A program made the translations under genes and the position numbers. The notes under the pieces are model-generated. The model saw only the letters and a list, made by a program, of their open reading frames with translations, was not told the origin of the DNA and did not search any database. 52,131 bases of DNA from Micromonospora sp. KC723. Its GTDB lineage: Bacteria > Actinomycetota > Actinomycetes > Mycobacteriales > Micromonosporaceae. The stretch spans positions 1 through 52,131 of the forward strand of contig NZ_SMKD01000027.1 in the NCBI RefSeq assembly GCF_004348595.1, read 5' to 3'. The first letter of the stretch is position 1. Each line of letters starts with the position of its first letter. Positions 26,271 through 35,274 of the stretch are shown in pieces.

Positions 26271-26498
26271 TCAGCGGACGGTGAAACCGACCGCCCGCGG
26301 CGACGCCTCGGCGATCTCGACGTAGGCGACCTTGCCGACCGGCACGATGATCCGCCGGCCCTTCTCGTCGGTCAGGGAGAGGGTGCCCTCGCCCTTGGCG
26401 ACGGCGTCGGTCACGATCCGCTCGATCTCGGCCGGCGACTGCGCGCTCTCCAGAACCAGCTCGCGCGGCGCGTACTGCACGCCGATCTTGACCTCCAC
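26271..26498 (-). CDS. DUF3107 family protein
   Basis: 75 residues, the full family length. It shows the family's EVKIGVQYAPRELVLES start, the middle DAVAKGEGTLSLTDEKGR and the end VAYVEIAE. DUF3107 proteins are conserved, ATP-binding-annotated actinobacterial proteins of unknown role, often near a TetR gene, as here. Start GTG 26498 has TGAGGAGGC upstream. It lies 65 nt downstream of the TetR gene on the same strand. Confidence 0.9.
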   Translation of the reverse strand: MEVKIGVQYAPRELVLESAQSPAEIERIVTDAVAKGEGTLSLTDEKGRRIIVPVGKVAYVEIAEASPRAVGFTVR

Positions 26499-26563
26499 TG
26501 TGCCTCCTCAGGTGGGCGAAAGAGCCGCCGATGGGAAGGCTATCCGATCTCGGGGCCGGATGT

Positions 26564-27202
26564 TCAGGCTGACTCACCTTGCAGCGGGAAGCTCGCGATC
26601 CCCCGCCAGGACAGCGCCGCCACCAGCGCCTCCGCCTCCGCCTTGGGTACCTGCCGACCACCGGCCAGCCAGAACTGGGCGGCCGTCTCGGCCGCGCCCA
26701 CCAGGCCGGAGGCGAGTAGCTCGGCGTGCGCGCGGCTGACCCCGGTGTCCGAGATGATGGTGTCGGTTATCGCCGCGATGCAGCCCTGCTCGACCCGCTC
26801 GACCCGCTGCCGGACCGCCGGGTCGTTGCGCAGGTCCGACTCGAAGACGAGCCGGAACGCCTCGCTCTCGTGGTCGACGAAGTCGAAGTAGGCCCGCACC
26901 GACGCGCTGACCCGCTCCTTGTTGTCGTTGGTCCCGGCCATCGCGTCGCGCACCTTCGCCACGATGGCGTCACAGTGCGTGTCCAGCAGTGCCAGGTAGA
27001 GCTCCATCTTGCCCGGGAAGTGCTGGTAGAGCACCGGCTTGGAGACTCCCGCCCGTTCGGCGATGTCGTCCATCGCGGCGGCGTGGTAGCCCTGCGCGAC
27101 GAACACCTCCTGCGCCGCCGCGAGCAGCTGCTTACGGCGGGCCGAGCGGGGCAGGCGGGTGGGCCTGCCGGCGGTCTGCGCACCGTTCCCCACAGCGGTC
27201 AT
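26564..27202 (-). CDS. TetR-family transcriptional regulator
   Basis: 212 residues. The N-terminal DNA-binding domain is RRKQLLAAAQEVFVAQGYHA then MDDIAERAGVSKPVLYQHFPGK, the TetR/AcrR HTH. The C-terminal ligand/dimer domain is all helical (SVRAYFDFVDHESEAFRLVFESD). ATG 27202 follows CGGAGGTTCCC. It resembles the conserved mycobacterial regulators that sit next to DUF3107. It is divergent from the large Pro-rich protein gene, so both could share control, but no palindrome was evident between them. Confidence 0.92.
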   Translation of the reverse strand: MTAVGNGAQTAGRPTRLPRSARRKQLLAAAQEVFVAQGYHAAAMDDIAERAGVSKPVLYQHFPGKMELYLALLDTHCDAIVAKVRDAMAGTNDNKERVSASVRAYFDFVDHESEAFRLVFESDLRNDPAVRQRVERVEQGCIAAITDTIISDTGVSRAHAELLASGLVGAAETAAQFWLAGGRQVPKAEAEALVAALSWRGIASFPLQGESA

Positions 27203-27295
27203 GGGAACCTCCGAGTTTCTTCGTACGAGCCGGCACTTTTACCCCGTACCGGTCTGGGGCACCGCCCGGTCCCGGAATTGGCCCGCCGCCGTAAC

Positions 27296-27324
27296 TTATC
27301 GCCACTGTCACCACACGGTAGCCT
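27296..27324 (+). promoter_or_regulatory. Putative promoter of the Pro-rich protein gene
   Basis: TTATCG (27296-27301) and TAGCCT (27319-27324) are 17 bp apart, 26 nt before GTG 27351, which has an AAGGAG ribosome site. Confidence 0.4.
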
Positions 27325-27350
27325 CAGCGGGGGCGACCAAGGAGTGCGCG

Positions 27351-30047
27351 GTGAGTGAAACAGGGCAACCCGGTGCCGCCACCCCGGGAGAGCACGGTGA
27401 CGGGACGGGTCGGCAGGACGATTCCGCCCGCTCCGGCGGCGGGTGGGCACCTCCGGGGACCGGGTGGTCCGGCGGGGCGGACGCCCCGGCGTACCGCGAG
27501 ACGGTCTCGCCCTGGCACCGGTCCGAGCCGACCGGGTGGGGTGCCTCCTCCCCGCGCTACGGTGACCTGCCCGCGCCCCTGCCCGACCCCCGGCCGGACG
27601 GCGAACCTGCCCCACGTAACGGGCGGTCCCGCGCCAACGGTATGAGCCATCCGGGCGAGGAGGCGCCGGCCGGCCGCGCCGCTCCGGTCAGCGCCCCGCC
27701 CACCGCGTCCGCCTGGTCCGCGCCCGACCCGCGCCACGACGTCGACGCCGACCGGCTCGCCGTACCCCTCCAGCGGCCGGCGCCGGAGACCGGCCGGCCG
27801 GCCGACCCGGACGCCGGCGCCGCCCGGCACTCCTCCGACGTCCCGCCCCGGTCGGGTGGCTGGTCGGAGGGGAGCCTCCCCTCCTCGGCGCCGCCCGACG
27901 CGCAGCTGCCGCCGGTGGGTACCGCCGCGTCCGGTTTCGAGGTGCCGCCCGGTTTCCGCGCCCCCCGGGACCGCGCGGAGACCGGCCCGCCCACCACCGA
28001 GCCGCCGTCCTGGGCCGACCGCGCCGAGGCAGGGCCGACCGCCACCGAGCCGCCGTCCTGGGCCGACCGCCTTCCCCCGGAGTCCGTCGGGGAGGAGCCG
28101 GCTGCCGTTCCGCCCACGCCGGGCCGCCCGGCCGACGAGCCGGACTGGTCCGGTCCGAGCTGGAACCGCCCCAGCTGGGGCGGGAGCTGGGCGCCGCCGT
28201 GGGCCCGCGAGGAGGAGCCGCCGCCCGGCCGCCGCCCCCGGGGGGAGCGGCCCGCCGAGTGGTCGGCCGAGCCGGCCCGGCCGTACGAGCCGGTGCGCGC
28301 CGAGCCGGCCCGGCCGTACCAGCCGGTGCGCGCCGAGACGCCTCGGCCCTACGAGCCGGTGCGCGCCGAGACGCCCCGGCCCTACGAGGTCACCCGCTCC
28401 GTGCCGGAGTCGAGGCCGGAGCCGGTCGGCCGCTCCGCCGACCGGCCGACCTGGGCCGACTCCTCCGCGCAGTCCCCCGCCGGGGTGGCGTCCCGCAGCG
28501 AGCCACCCGCCGACGCGCCTGCCGGCGGGCCGCCCGTCGACGGGGGGGATCGGCCCACCGAGGCCCCCACCGAGCGGGCCGGCCGACCGGTCCACCTCCG
28601 ATCCGTACCCGCAGCACCCGCCGCCGGGGCGGACCTGCCCGGCCACCCGCCGACCCCGGCGGGTTCCGGCGCCGCGACGGCCACCGCCACGAGCGGGCCG
28701 CGCCGCCTCGACCCCACGTCTCCCGCGCCCGTCCCGACGAGCGCACCCCCGTACGCGGCCCGCCGCTCCGCCCCCGAGCCCCTGCCCGTGGCCGATCCGG
28801 TCCCGGCGGACGGGACGCCGGGCCAGGGCGCGGCGGTACTGCCGCAGCGCGTTCCCGCCGAGCCGGACGTGCCCGTCGTCCCGGAGCCGCCCACCGTGGA
28901 TCCACCCGCCGAGACCCCGGAACTCGCCCGTATCGCCACCCACCTGCGCCGCGACGACGAGCCCGCCCCGCCGCGCGAACGGCCGGAGGGCTTCGACGTC
29001 AACGCCATCCTGGACGCCGTACGCGAGGTGGCCGGCGTGCGGGACGCCGCGCTGCGCCGTACCCCGGCCGGTGCGCACAGCCTCCGGCTCGACCTCGCCG
29101 ACGGGGCCGACGCGGCCGAGGTGAGCCGGCTGGTGGCCCGCCTGCTCCAGGAGCGGATGGGGCTCGCCGCAGCCCCGCAGAACCTGCCCGGCGCGCCCGC
29201 CCCGGCACCGGTGCGCCGCCGGTCGGCGCCGGGTCACACCGCGGAACCGCGCCCGCCGGAGAGCCGTCCACGTGCCTCGTCCGGCGCGGAGTCCGGCGCC
29301 GCCGCCCCGGGCGCCGACGCCCGGCCCCCGGAGCCGGGGTCGGTGCCGGCTGGCCGGTCCCGGCTGTCCGAGCCGCCGGAGCGGGCCGACCGGACGCCCG
29401 GGGGGATCGGCTCGGGCCCGGGTGGGCAGCCCGTCGGGCCTGGCCCGGAGGAGGAGCCCGACCCGGTCGTCGGGGTGCCCCGCCGCAGGCGGACAGCCGT
29501 GCACCGGGGCCGGGCCAGCGTGGAGGAGCCCGCCGGGGCGTCCCCCGGCAGCCCGGTGACGCTCGGCACGTCGTACTCGGGCGGGCAGATGACCACGACG
29601 GAGACCGCGCCCTCCCGTCCGTTGGAGACCGGCGGCGTGCCGGGCCCCCGGGTGGTGATCGACCACGTCCAGGTCAGCACCTTCGGCTTGGACGCCACCG
29701 TCGAGGTGCGCCTGCTCGCCGGCGAGGAGACCGCCGCCGGGCACGCGACCGGGCCGGCGGTGGACGGGTACGTCCTGCGGCTCTGCGCGGTGGCTGCCGC
29801 GGCGGCGGTGGACCGCCTGCTGCGCGGCGATGACGGCGCGGGCGAGCGGGGGCGGTGTTTCGTCGAGCACGCCGCGGTGGTGCCCTTCGGTAACTGCGAG
29901 GTCGCCACGGTGGTGGTGTTGCTGGTCTGCGAGGGTTGGGTCGAGCAGCTCGCCGGTTCGGCGCTGGTCGCCGGTGACCCCCGGCAGGCGGTGGTCCGGG
30001 CCACGCTGGCCGCGGTGAACCGTCGGCTGGAGGCGCTGCTCGCCTGA
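27351..30047 (+). CDS. Large Pro-rich low-complexity protein with C-terminal globular domain
   Basis: 898 residues from GTG 27351 (AAGGAG upstream). Residues 1-540 are disordered, rich in Pro, Ala, Gly, Arg and Glu, with tandem repeats: four 11-residue units like RPYEPVRAE (~307-350) and two TEPPSWADR units (~216-240). A small alpha/beta module is at ~544-620 (FDVNAILDAVREVAGVRDAALRR). After another disordered stretch, ~763-898 is globular: VVIDHVQVSTFGLDATVEVRLL, then a helix and CEVATVVVLLVCEGWVEQLAGSALV. No signal peptide or TM helix, so probably cytoplasmic. Family not recognised. Divergent from the TetR gene, followed 46 nt later by the hydrolase. Confidence 0.8.
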   Translation: MSETGQPGAATPGEHGDGTGRQDDSARSGGGWAPPGTGWSGGADAPAYRETVSPWHRSEPTGWGASSPRYGDLPAPLPDPRPDGEPAPRNGRSRANGMSHPGEEAPAGRAAPVSAPPTASAWSAPDPRHDVDADRLAVPLQRPAPETGRPADPDAGAARHSSDVPPRSGGWSEGSLPSSAPPDAQLPPVGTAASGFEVPPGFRAPRDRAETGPPTTEPPSWADRAEAGPTATEPPSWADRLPPESVGEEPAAVPPTPGRPADEPDWSGPSWNRPSWGGSWAPPWAREEEPPPGRRPRGERPAEWSAEPARPYEPVRAEPARPYQPVRAETPRPYEPVRAETPRPYEVTRSVPESRPEPVGRSADRPTWADSSAQSPAGVASRSEPPADAPAGGPPVDGGDRPTEAPTERAGRPVHLRSVPAAPAAGADLPGHPPTPAGSGAATATATSGPRRLDPTSPAPVPTSAPPYAARRSAPEPLPVADPVPADGTPGQGAAVLPQRVPAEPDVPVVPEPPTVDPPAETPELARIATHLRRDDEPAPPRERPEGFDVNAILDAVREVAGVRDAALRRTPAGAHSLRLDLADGADAAEVSRLVARLLQERMGLAAAPQNLPGAPAPAPVRRRSAPGHTAEPRPPESRPRASSGAESGAAAPGADARPPEPGSVPAGRSRLSEPPERADRTPGGIGSGPGGQPVGPGPEEEPDPVVGVPRRRRTAVHRGRASVEEPAGASPGSPVTLGTSYSGGQMTTTETAPSRPLETGGVPGPRVVIDHVQVSTFGLDATVEVRLLAGEETAAGHATGPAVDGYVLRLCAVAAAAAVDRLLRGDDGAGERGRCFVEHAAVVPFGNCEVATVVVLLVCEGWVEQLAGSALVAGDPRQAVVRATLAAVNRRLEALLA
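27996..28070 (+). repeat. Two 27-bp in-frame repeats
   Basis: 27996-28022 and 28044-28070 both encode TEPPSWADR inside the Pro-rich protein. Confidence 0.8.
28269..28400 (+). repeat. Four 33-bp tandem repeats
   Basis: Units start at 28269, 28302, 28335 and 28368, each encoding 11 residues of the EPARPYEPVRA type; the last unit has diverged. They are in frame in the Pro-rich protein, so copy-number change would leave the frame intact. Confidence 0.85.
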
Positions 30048-30093
30048 GCCGGCGGCGGTGTCGGCGGGGGCCGTACGGGGAAGACTGGCAGGC

Positions 30094-31068
30094 ATGAAGC
30101 GCGCCGCTCTCTGGCCCGACCATCTGCTGCCCCCGCACCACGTCCCGCCGCCCTGGCCTGGCCGGGAGGTACGCCTCGACGGCGCCGTCACCTACGTGCG
30201 GGAGACCCCGGCCACCGGTTCGGACGCCGAGCCGGCGTTGTACGTGCACGGGCTGGGCGGCTCCTCGCAGAACTGGACGGATCTGGCCGGGCTGCTCGCC
30301 GGCCGGCTCGAGGGTCAGGCCATCGACCTGCCGGGCTTCGGGCGCAGCGAGCCGGGACGCAGCTACACCATCGCGGCCTTCGCCGAGCGGGTGATGCGCT
30401 GGATCGAGCATTCCGGGCGGGGGCCGGTGCACCTCTTTGGCAACTCGCTGGGCGGGGCGATCTCGGTGCAGGTGGCGGGGCTGCGTCCCGATCTGGTGCG
30501 GACCCTCACCCTGGTCTCCCCGGCGCTCCCGTTCCTCGGGTTCCACCGGTCGGTGCAGGGCCGGATGCTGCCGTTGCTGGCGATTCCACGTGGTGAGCGG
30601 CTGGCCGCGTGGCGGCTGGCCCAGACCGCTCCCGAGGAGATGGCCCGGCAGGCGATGGAGGCGTGCGTGGCCGACCTGGGCCGGATCAGCGAGCAGCGCC
30701 GGCAGGAGGCGTTGGAGGAGATCCGGGTGCGGTACGAGGCCGCCCACTACGCCGCCGCCTACGTGCGTACGTTCCGTGGGCTGGTCTCCAGCTTCCTACG
30801 GTCGTACCTGCCGGGTCCGAACTCGATGTGGCGGATCGCCGCGTCGATCCGGGCGCCCACCCTGGTGATCGGCGGGATGCAGGATCGGCTGGTGGATGTC
30901 CGGGTGGCGCCGCAGACGGCCCGCGTGATCCCGGACAGCCGGCTGATGATGCTGGCCGGGGTCGGGCACGTGGCCCAGATGGAGGTGCCGCGTACGGTGG
31001 CGCGCGCCGTCCTGCACCTGCTCTCGGAGTGGAGTGACGGCGTGTCGCGGCCGGGCGTGGCAGGCTGA
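30094..31068 (+). CDS. Alpha/beta hydrolase
   Basis: 324 residues. Oxyanion region HGLGGSS (52-58), nucleophile elbow GNSLGG with Ser118, a likely acid in GGMQDRLVDV and His in AGVGHVAQME complete the triad. A lid helix region (~140-225) is larger than average. ATG 30094 is used because an upstream GTG region has no homology; AAGACT lies 7 nt before it and no ribosome site is seen. The next gene begins 5 nt after its stop, so they are co-transcribed. Substrate unknown. Confidence 0.88.
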   Translation: MKRAALWPDHLLPPHHVPPPWPGREVRLDGAVTYVRETPATGSDAEPALYVHGLGGSSQNWTDLAGLLAGRLEGQAIDLPGFGRSEPGRSYTIAAFAERVMRWIEHSGRGPVHLFGNSLGGAISVQVAGLRPDLVRTLTLVSPALPFLGFHRSVQGRMLPLLAIPRGERLAAWRLAQTAPEEMARQAMEACVADLGRISEQRRQEALEEIRVRYEAAHYAAAYVRTFRGLVSSFLRSYLPGPNSMWRIAASIRAPTLVIGGMQDRLVDVRVAPQTARVIPDSRLMMLAGVGHVAQMEVPRTVARAVLHLLSEWSDGVSRPGVAG

Positions 31069-31073
31069 GCGGG

Positions 31074-31964
31074 ATGGCCGAGATCCTCCCGCGCCGCCAC
31101 CGGCGTCCGCGTCCGGTGCACCGTGACCGTTCGCTCGCGGTCCGCCGTCGGTGGACCGTGCTGCTTGCCGCCGCTCTCGCGGTCGCCGCCGGGGCCGGGG
31201 GGGCCGTCTCGGTCGGCCGTCCGGGCCCCGGTCCCGCGCCGCTCGTCGCGGGGGCGGCGGCGTCCGCGCCGGGGGCGGTGGACGTGTCGCCGTTGCCGGG
31301 GTCGCCGCCGGCCGCCACCCCGACGTCCGACGCGTCCGACACCGCCCCGGTGCTCCAGGTCGCGGGTCCGGTGCCGGCCGCCGGGAAGGGCAGTTTCGGG
31401 TACGACGACCGTCCGGGGCCGACGCTCGGCCGGGCCGGGCGGGTGCAGCGGTACCGGGTGGCGGTGGAGCACGGTTCCGGTGAGGACGTGCGGGACTTCT
31501 CCGATCAGGTGCAGGTCGCGCTGGCCGGCCCGGGCAGTTGGGTGGACTCGGGTGAGCTGCGGTTGCGCCGGGTGCCGCCCGGCCCCGGCCAGGCGTTCGA
31601 CTTCACCGTCTACCTGACGACCGCGGAGACGGCCGGGCGGATGTGTCTGGCGGGGGGCGTGAACATCAGGGTGGGGGGCCGGCCGTACACGTCCTGCCGG
31701 GCGCCGGGGAAGGTGATCGTCAACCTGGACCGGTGGCGCAGGTCGGTGCCGCACTACGTCCGGGCCGGCGTGCCGTTGTCCCGCTACCGCCTCTACGTGA
31801 TCAACCATGAGGTGGGGCACCAACTCGGCCACGGCCACGAACGCTGCCCCGGCAGGGGCCGGCCGGCCCCGGTGATGCAGCAGCAGACGCTCTTCCTCGA
31901 TGGGTGTACGGCGAACCCGTGGCCGTACCTGGGCGGGAGGCGGTACCGGGGGCGTGCCCTCTGA
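31074..31964 (+). CDS. DUF3152 protein (metallopeptidase-like), first copy
   Basis: 296 residues. A basic N-terminus, one TM helix (WTVLLAAALAVAAGAGGAVSV, ~27-48) and a Pro/Ala linker precede the DUF3152 domain (~122-290). It has HEVGHQLGHGHERC (~244-257), an HExxHxxGHxH zinc motif, with YRVAVEHGSGEDV at the start and conserved Cys residues. Most likely a surface-anchored zinc peptidase; activity is inferred. ATG 31074 lies 5 nt after the hydrolase stop. Confidence 0.9.
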   Translation: MAEILPRRHRRPRPVHRDRSLAVRRRWTVLLAAALAVAAGAGGAVSVGRPGPGPAPLVAGAAASAPGAVDVSPLPGSPPAATPTSDASDTAPVLQVAGPVPAAGKGSFGYDDRPGPTLGRAGRVQRYRVAVEHGSGEDVRDFSDQVQVALAGPGSWVDSGELRLRRVPPGPGQAFDFTVYLTTAETAGRMCLAGGVNIRVGGRPYTSCRAPGKVIVNLDRWRRSVPHYVRAGVPLSRYRLYVINHEVGHQLGHGHERCPGRGRPAPVMQQQTLFLDGCTANPWPYLGGRRYRGRAL

Positions 31965-32046
31965 GCCCGTACGCGCCCGTGAAACATCTTCGCGATAGCT
32001 GCGGCAAAAGCAGTTGTATGCCCGATTGGTCTGCGATGCTGGCGAG

Positions 32047-32892
32047 GTGGACGCTTTCCCGTCACCCGAGCCCATCCGGTCGGCGTCCGCCGCCGACCGG
32101 GTTACGCGCCCCGCCGTCGACCCGGTCCACCTCGCCGCCGGTCGGGCCCGGCGACGCCGGCCTCGCGGCCGTACGGCGCTGGGCGTCCTCGTGGCGGTCG
32201 GCGCGACGGCCGCCGCGGTGACCGTGCTGCGCCCCGACGCGCCGCCGGCCGTCCCACCCGCCGCCGCGCCGACCGGGTACGGGCGGGGGGCGGGCGAGCC
32301 GGAGGCCGCCGCCGGGTACCCCACCGGCGGCCCCGGTCGGTTCACCGCCGCCAACGGGCGCTCGCCGGTGCGTGGTCACGACGGCCCGCTGCGCCGCTAC
32401 CGGGTCGCCGTGGAGGAGGGGAGTGGCCAGGACGTGGACGCCTTCGCCGCTGCCGTCGACGAGGTGCTCGGCGACCCGCGTAGCTGGATCGGCTCGGGGG
32501 AGCTGCGAGTGCAGCGGGTGCCCGAGGCCGTCGGGGCCGACTTCACGGTCTTCCTGGCCACCCCGGCCACCTCCGAGCGGATGTGCGCCGTCGGCGGGCT
32601 GCGTACCGAGCGGTACACCTCGTGCCGGCTGCCCGGCCAGGTGATCATCAACCTGGCCCGGTGGATGGAGGCCGTGCCGGACTACGGCGCCCCGTTGGAG
32701 ACCTACCGGGCGTACGTGGTCAACCACGAGGTCGGGCACGAGTTCGGTGAGCGGCACCAGGCCTGCCCGGGGCCCGGGGAGCCGGCGCCGGTCATGCAGC
32801 AGCAGACGTACGGCCTGGACGGCTGTGTCGCGAACGCCTGGCCCTACGTCGGTGGGTCTCGATACGAGGGTGCGCCGACCGACGGGGTCTGA
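32047..32892 (+). CDS. DUF3152 protein (metallopeptidase-like), second copy
   Basis: 281 residues. TM helix at ~45-65 (RTALGVLVAVGATAAAVTVL) and the DUF3152 domain from ~110: RYRVAVEEGSGQDVDAF, then HEVGHEFGERHQAC (227-240) and PAPVMQQQTYGLDGC. It is clearly a paralogue of the gene just before it, keeping the zinc motif while the linker and N-terminus differ. GTG 32047 is preferred over TTG 32014; GATGCT ends 6 nt before it, and no ribosome site is seen, so the start is uncertain. Confidence 0.88.
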   Translation: MDAFPSPEPIRSASAADRVTRPAVDPVHLAAGRARRRRPRGRTALGVLVAVGATAAAVTVLRPDAPPAVPPAAAPTGYGRGAGEPEAAAGYPTGGPGRFTAANGRSPVRGHDGPLRRYRVAVEEGSGQDVDAFAAAVDEVLGDPRSWIGSGELRVQRVPEAVGADFTVFLATPATSERMCAVGGLRTERYTSCRLPGQVIINLARWMEAVPDYGAPLETYRAYVVNHEVGHEFGERHQACPGPGEPAPVMQQQTYGLDGCVANAWPYVGGSRYEGAPTDGV

Positions 32893-33002
32893 GTTATTCC
32901 CGCTCCCGAATGTCGGGCGGCGTGTCCCTGCTCATGGCCGATCGGCGGGGGAGCGAGCGACAATGGCCCGGTTCGCCACCAGCCGATCCCGGGGAGTCCA
33001 CC

Positions 33003-34184
33003 GTGTCGCTGCCCCCGCTCGTCGAACCCGCCGCCGAGCTGACCGTTGACGAGATCCGCCGCTACTCGCGCCATTTGATCATCCCGGACGTCGGGGTGGA
33101 GGGGCAGAAGCGGCTGAAGAACGCCCGGGTCCTCTGCGTCGGCGCCGGCGGTCTCGGCTCGCCGGCCCTGATGTACCTGGCCGCCGCCGGAGTCGGGACG
33201 CTGGGCATCATCGACTTCGACACCGTCGACGAGTCCAACCTCCAGCGCCAGATCATCCACGGTGTCTCCGACGTCGGCCGCGCCAAGGCCGAGTCCGCCG
33301 CCGCGTCGATCCGCGAGATCAACCCGCTGGTCACGGTCGAGATCCACAACACGGCGCTGGACCGGGACAACGTACGGGACATCTTCTCCCGGTACGACCT
33401 GATCGTCGACGGCACCGACAACTTCGCCACCCGCTACATGGTCAACGACGCGGCGGTGCTGCTCGGCAAGCCGTACGTGTGGGGCTCGATCTACCGCTTC
33501 GACGGCCAGGCGTCGGTCTTCTGGGCCGAGCACGGCCCCTGCTACCGCTGCCTCTACCCGGAGCCCCCGCCGCCGGGTATGGTGCCCTCCTGCGCCGAGG
33601 GCGGCGTGCTCGGCGTGCTCTGCGCGTCGATCGGCTCGATCCAGGTGAACGAGGCGATCAAGCTGCTCGCCGGGATCGGTGAGCCGCTGGTCGGCCGGCT
33701 GATGGTCTACGACGCCCTGGAGATGACCTACCGCAAGATCAAGGTTCGGAAGGACCCGGACTGCGTGCTCTGCGGCGAGAACCCCACGGTCACCGACCTG
33801 CTGGAGGACTACGAGGACTTCTGCGGCGCGGTGTCCGAGGAGGCCCAGGAGGCGGTCGTCGACGCCACCATCACCGCCGCCGAGCTCAAGGAGTGGCAGG
33901 ACGCCGGCAAGGACATCTTCCTGGTCGACGTCCGCGAGCCCGCCGAGTACGAGATCGTCCGGATCCCCGGAGCCACCCTGATCCCCAAGGGCGAGATCAT
34001 CTCCGGCGAGGCGCTGGCGAAGTTCCCGCAGGACAGGCAGATCGTGCTGCACTGCAAGTCCGGTGTCCGCTCCGCCGAGGCGCTCGCCGCGCTCAAGGCG
34101 GCCGGGTTCCGGGACGCCGTGCACGTCCAGGGCGGCGTGCTCTCCTGGATCAAGCAGATCGACCCGTCGCTGCCCGCGTACTGA
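33003..34184 (+). CDS. moeZ: Adenylyltransferase/sulfurtransferase MoeZ
   Basis: 393 residues, the usual MoeZ length. An E1-like ThiF/MoeB domain (~1-265) has GAGGLGSPALMYLAAAG, the DESNLQRQ loop and two CxxC zinc pairs (CYRC, CVLC). A C-terminal rhodanese domain (~290-390) has the catalytic Cys in HCKSGVRSAEAL. In actinobacteria MoeZ adenylates and sulfurates carrier proteins for molybdopterin, thiazole, cysteine and siderophore-type pathways. GTG 33003 has GGGGAG upstream. Gene follows the DUF3152 pair but is probably a separate unit. Confidence 0.96.
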   Translation: MSLPPLVEPAAELTVDEIRRYSRHLIIPDVGVEGQKRLKNARVLCVGAGGLGSPALMYLAAAGVGTLGIIDFDTVDESNLQRQIIHGVSDVGRAKAESAAASIREINPLVTVEIHNTALDRDNVRDIFSRYDLIVDGTDNFATRYMVNDAAVLLGKPYVWGSIYRFDGQASVFWAEHGPCYRCLYPEPPPPGMVPSCAEGGVLGVLCASIGSIQVNEAIKLLAGIGEPLVGRLMVYDALEMTYRKIKVRKDPDCVLCGENPTVTDLLEDYEDFCGAVSEEAQEAVVDATITAAELKEWQDAGKDIFLVDVREPAEYEIVRIPGATLIPKGEIISGEALAKFPQDRQIVLHCKSGVRSAEALAALKAAGFRDAVHVQGGVLSWIKQIDPSLPAY

Positions 34185-34304
34185 CCGACCGGTCCGGGCG
34201 GTGGCGCACCCGCGTCCGGGTCCGTGCGGTCACCGACCGCCCGGCCCCCCGGGGAACCCCACCCCACCTGCTTTGCTCTGCTGCCACCATCGCGAAACTC
34301 ACCT

Positions 34305-34326
34305 GCCGTGACTGTCGCGTCACGGC
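34305..34326 (+). terminator. Hairpin downstream of moeZ
   Basis: GCCGTGAC (34305-34312) pairs with GTCACGGC (34319-34326) around a 6-nt loop. A further 9-bp pairing (CCGGGCGGT 34194-34202 with ACCGCCCGG 34236-34244) lies nearer the stop. Otherwise 34185-34418 shows nothing recognisable. Confidence 0.5.
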
Positions 34327-34418
34327 GGCGGAGCAGGGCGTGGTACGGGTACCCGTCGAGCCGGCCGGCGGACGCGCAAGCCGGCCGTCCGCCGGAGGTG
34401 GATTCGCGTTGTCGCAGG

Positions 34419-34424
34419 TAGCGT
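34419..34424 (+). promoter_or_regulatory. Putative -10 box TAGCGT
   Basis: TAGCGT ends 7 nt before GTG 34432, with no Shine-Dalgarno. No convincing -35 is seen. Confidence 0.35.
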
Positions 34425-34431
34425 CTCTGCC

Positions 34432-35274
34432 GTGGTGGATCTGGAGGCGGCGATCGGCTTCGTCGTGGCGAACGGGGACGCGGTGGACCGCGCCCGGCTC
34501 TCCCGGCTGCGTACCGGCGCGCCGGTCCCCGCCGGGCTGCTCGACGCGGCCGAGGCGGGGCAGTCGCCCGACGGCGGGTGGCCGGCCGTCCTCGACGGCG
34601 AGACCTCGTCGGTCGACGCGACCTGCTTCCGCCTCGCCGAGCTCGACGACCTGGGCGCTCTCAACCGCCCGGCCGCCCGGCACGCGCTCGACTGGCTCGC
34701 CGCCCGGCAACTGCCCGACGGCGGTTGGGACGAGGACCGGAGGCTGGCCGGGGTCGCCCCGGAGTGGGCCCGGCCGGGTGACCCCGAGGCTCACCTCTAC
34801 CTCACCGCGTACGCCGGGTTCTGGCTGACCGTGGCCGGGCTCGACGCCCGGGCCGCCGGGCCGCTCGACCACCGGGTCGGCGGCGCGTACGCCGGGGTGG
34901 TGCACGCGGCGGCGCAGGCGCTGGCCGCGCGGCTGGCCCCGGACGGCAGTTGGCCGTCCTTCCTGCCCGCCGGCTGGCTCAGCGCGGCGGTCCTGCACCG
35001 GCAGGCGATGTACGACGAGTCGGCGCGAGTCCAGGCGGTGCTGGCCGAGCGGGTGCCGACGATGTCTCCGGCCGACGTGGCCTGGCTGGCCGCGACCCTG
35101 CGCCGGGTCGAGGTGGGCGAGGAACAGTGGCTGCTGGTCTCCGCCCGCCGGCGGCTCGCCGAGACCCAGCGCAGCGACGGCGGCTGGGAAAGCGACGACG
35201 GGCACCAGTTCGACGTGCACACCACGCTGAGGGCGATCCGGGCCTGCCGCCCGGTGGTCACTTCAGCTGGCTGA
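34432..35274 (+). CDS. Prenyltransferase/squalene-cyclase repeat protein
   Basis: 280 residues made of alpha-toroid repeats with QW-type motifs: QSPDGGWPAVLDGETSSVDATC, RQLPDGGWDEDRRL, APDGSWPSFLP and TQRSDGGWESDDGHQF. It is much shorter than squalene-hopene cyclases and has no DxDD motif, so it is probably not a classical cyclase. It may be a stand-alone (alpha/alpha)6 barrel of unknown role. GTG 34432 and 34435 are both possible. Its 3' end overlaps the SUKH-4 gene on the other strand by 17 nt. Confidence 0.78.
   Translation: MVDLEAAIGFVVANGDAVDRARLSRLRTGAPVPAGLLDAAEAGQSPDGGWPAVLDGETSSVDATCFRLAELDDLGALNRPAARHALDWLAARQLPDGGWDEDRRLAGVAPEWARPGDPEAHLYLTAYAGFWLTVAGLDARAAGPLDHRVGGAYAGVVHAAAQALAARLAPDGSWPSFLPAGWLSAAVLHRQAMYDESARVQAVLAERVPTMSPADVAWLAATLRRVEVGEEQWLLVSARRRLAETQRSDGGWESDDGHQFDVHTTLRAIRACRPVVTSAG

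Noticed and set aside
28269..28400. Repeat array as a CRISPR
   Set aside because: The 33-bp units are contiguous with no spacers and code in frame.
27324..30191. 955-residue open frame on the minus strand across the Pro-rich gene
   Set aside because: It mirrors the high-GC plus-strand gene; the plus strand has an AAGGAG site, in-frame repeats and a globular C-terminus, whereas the minus frame has no domain.
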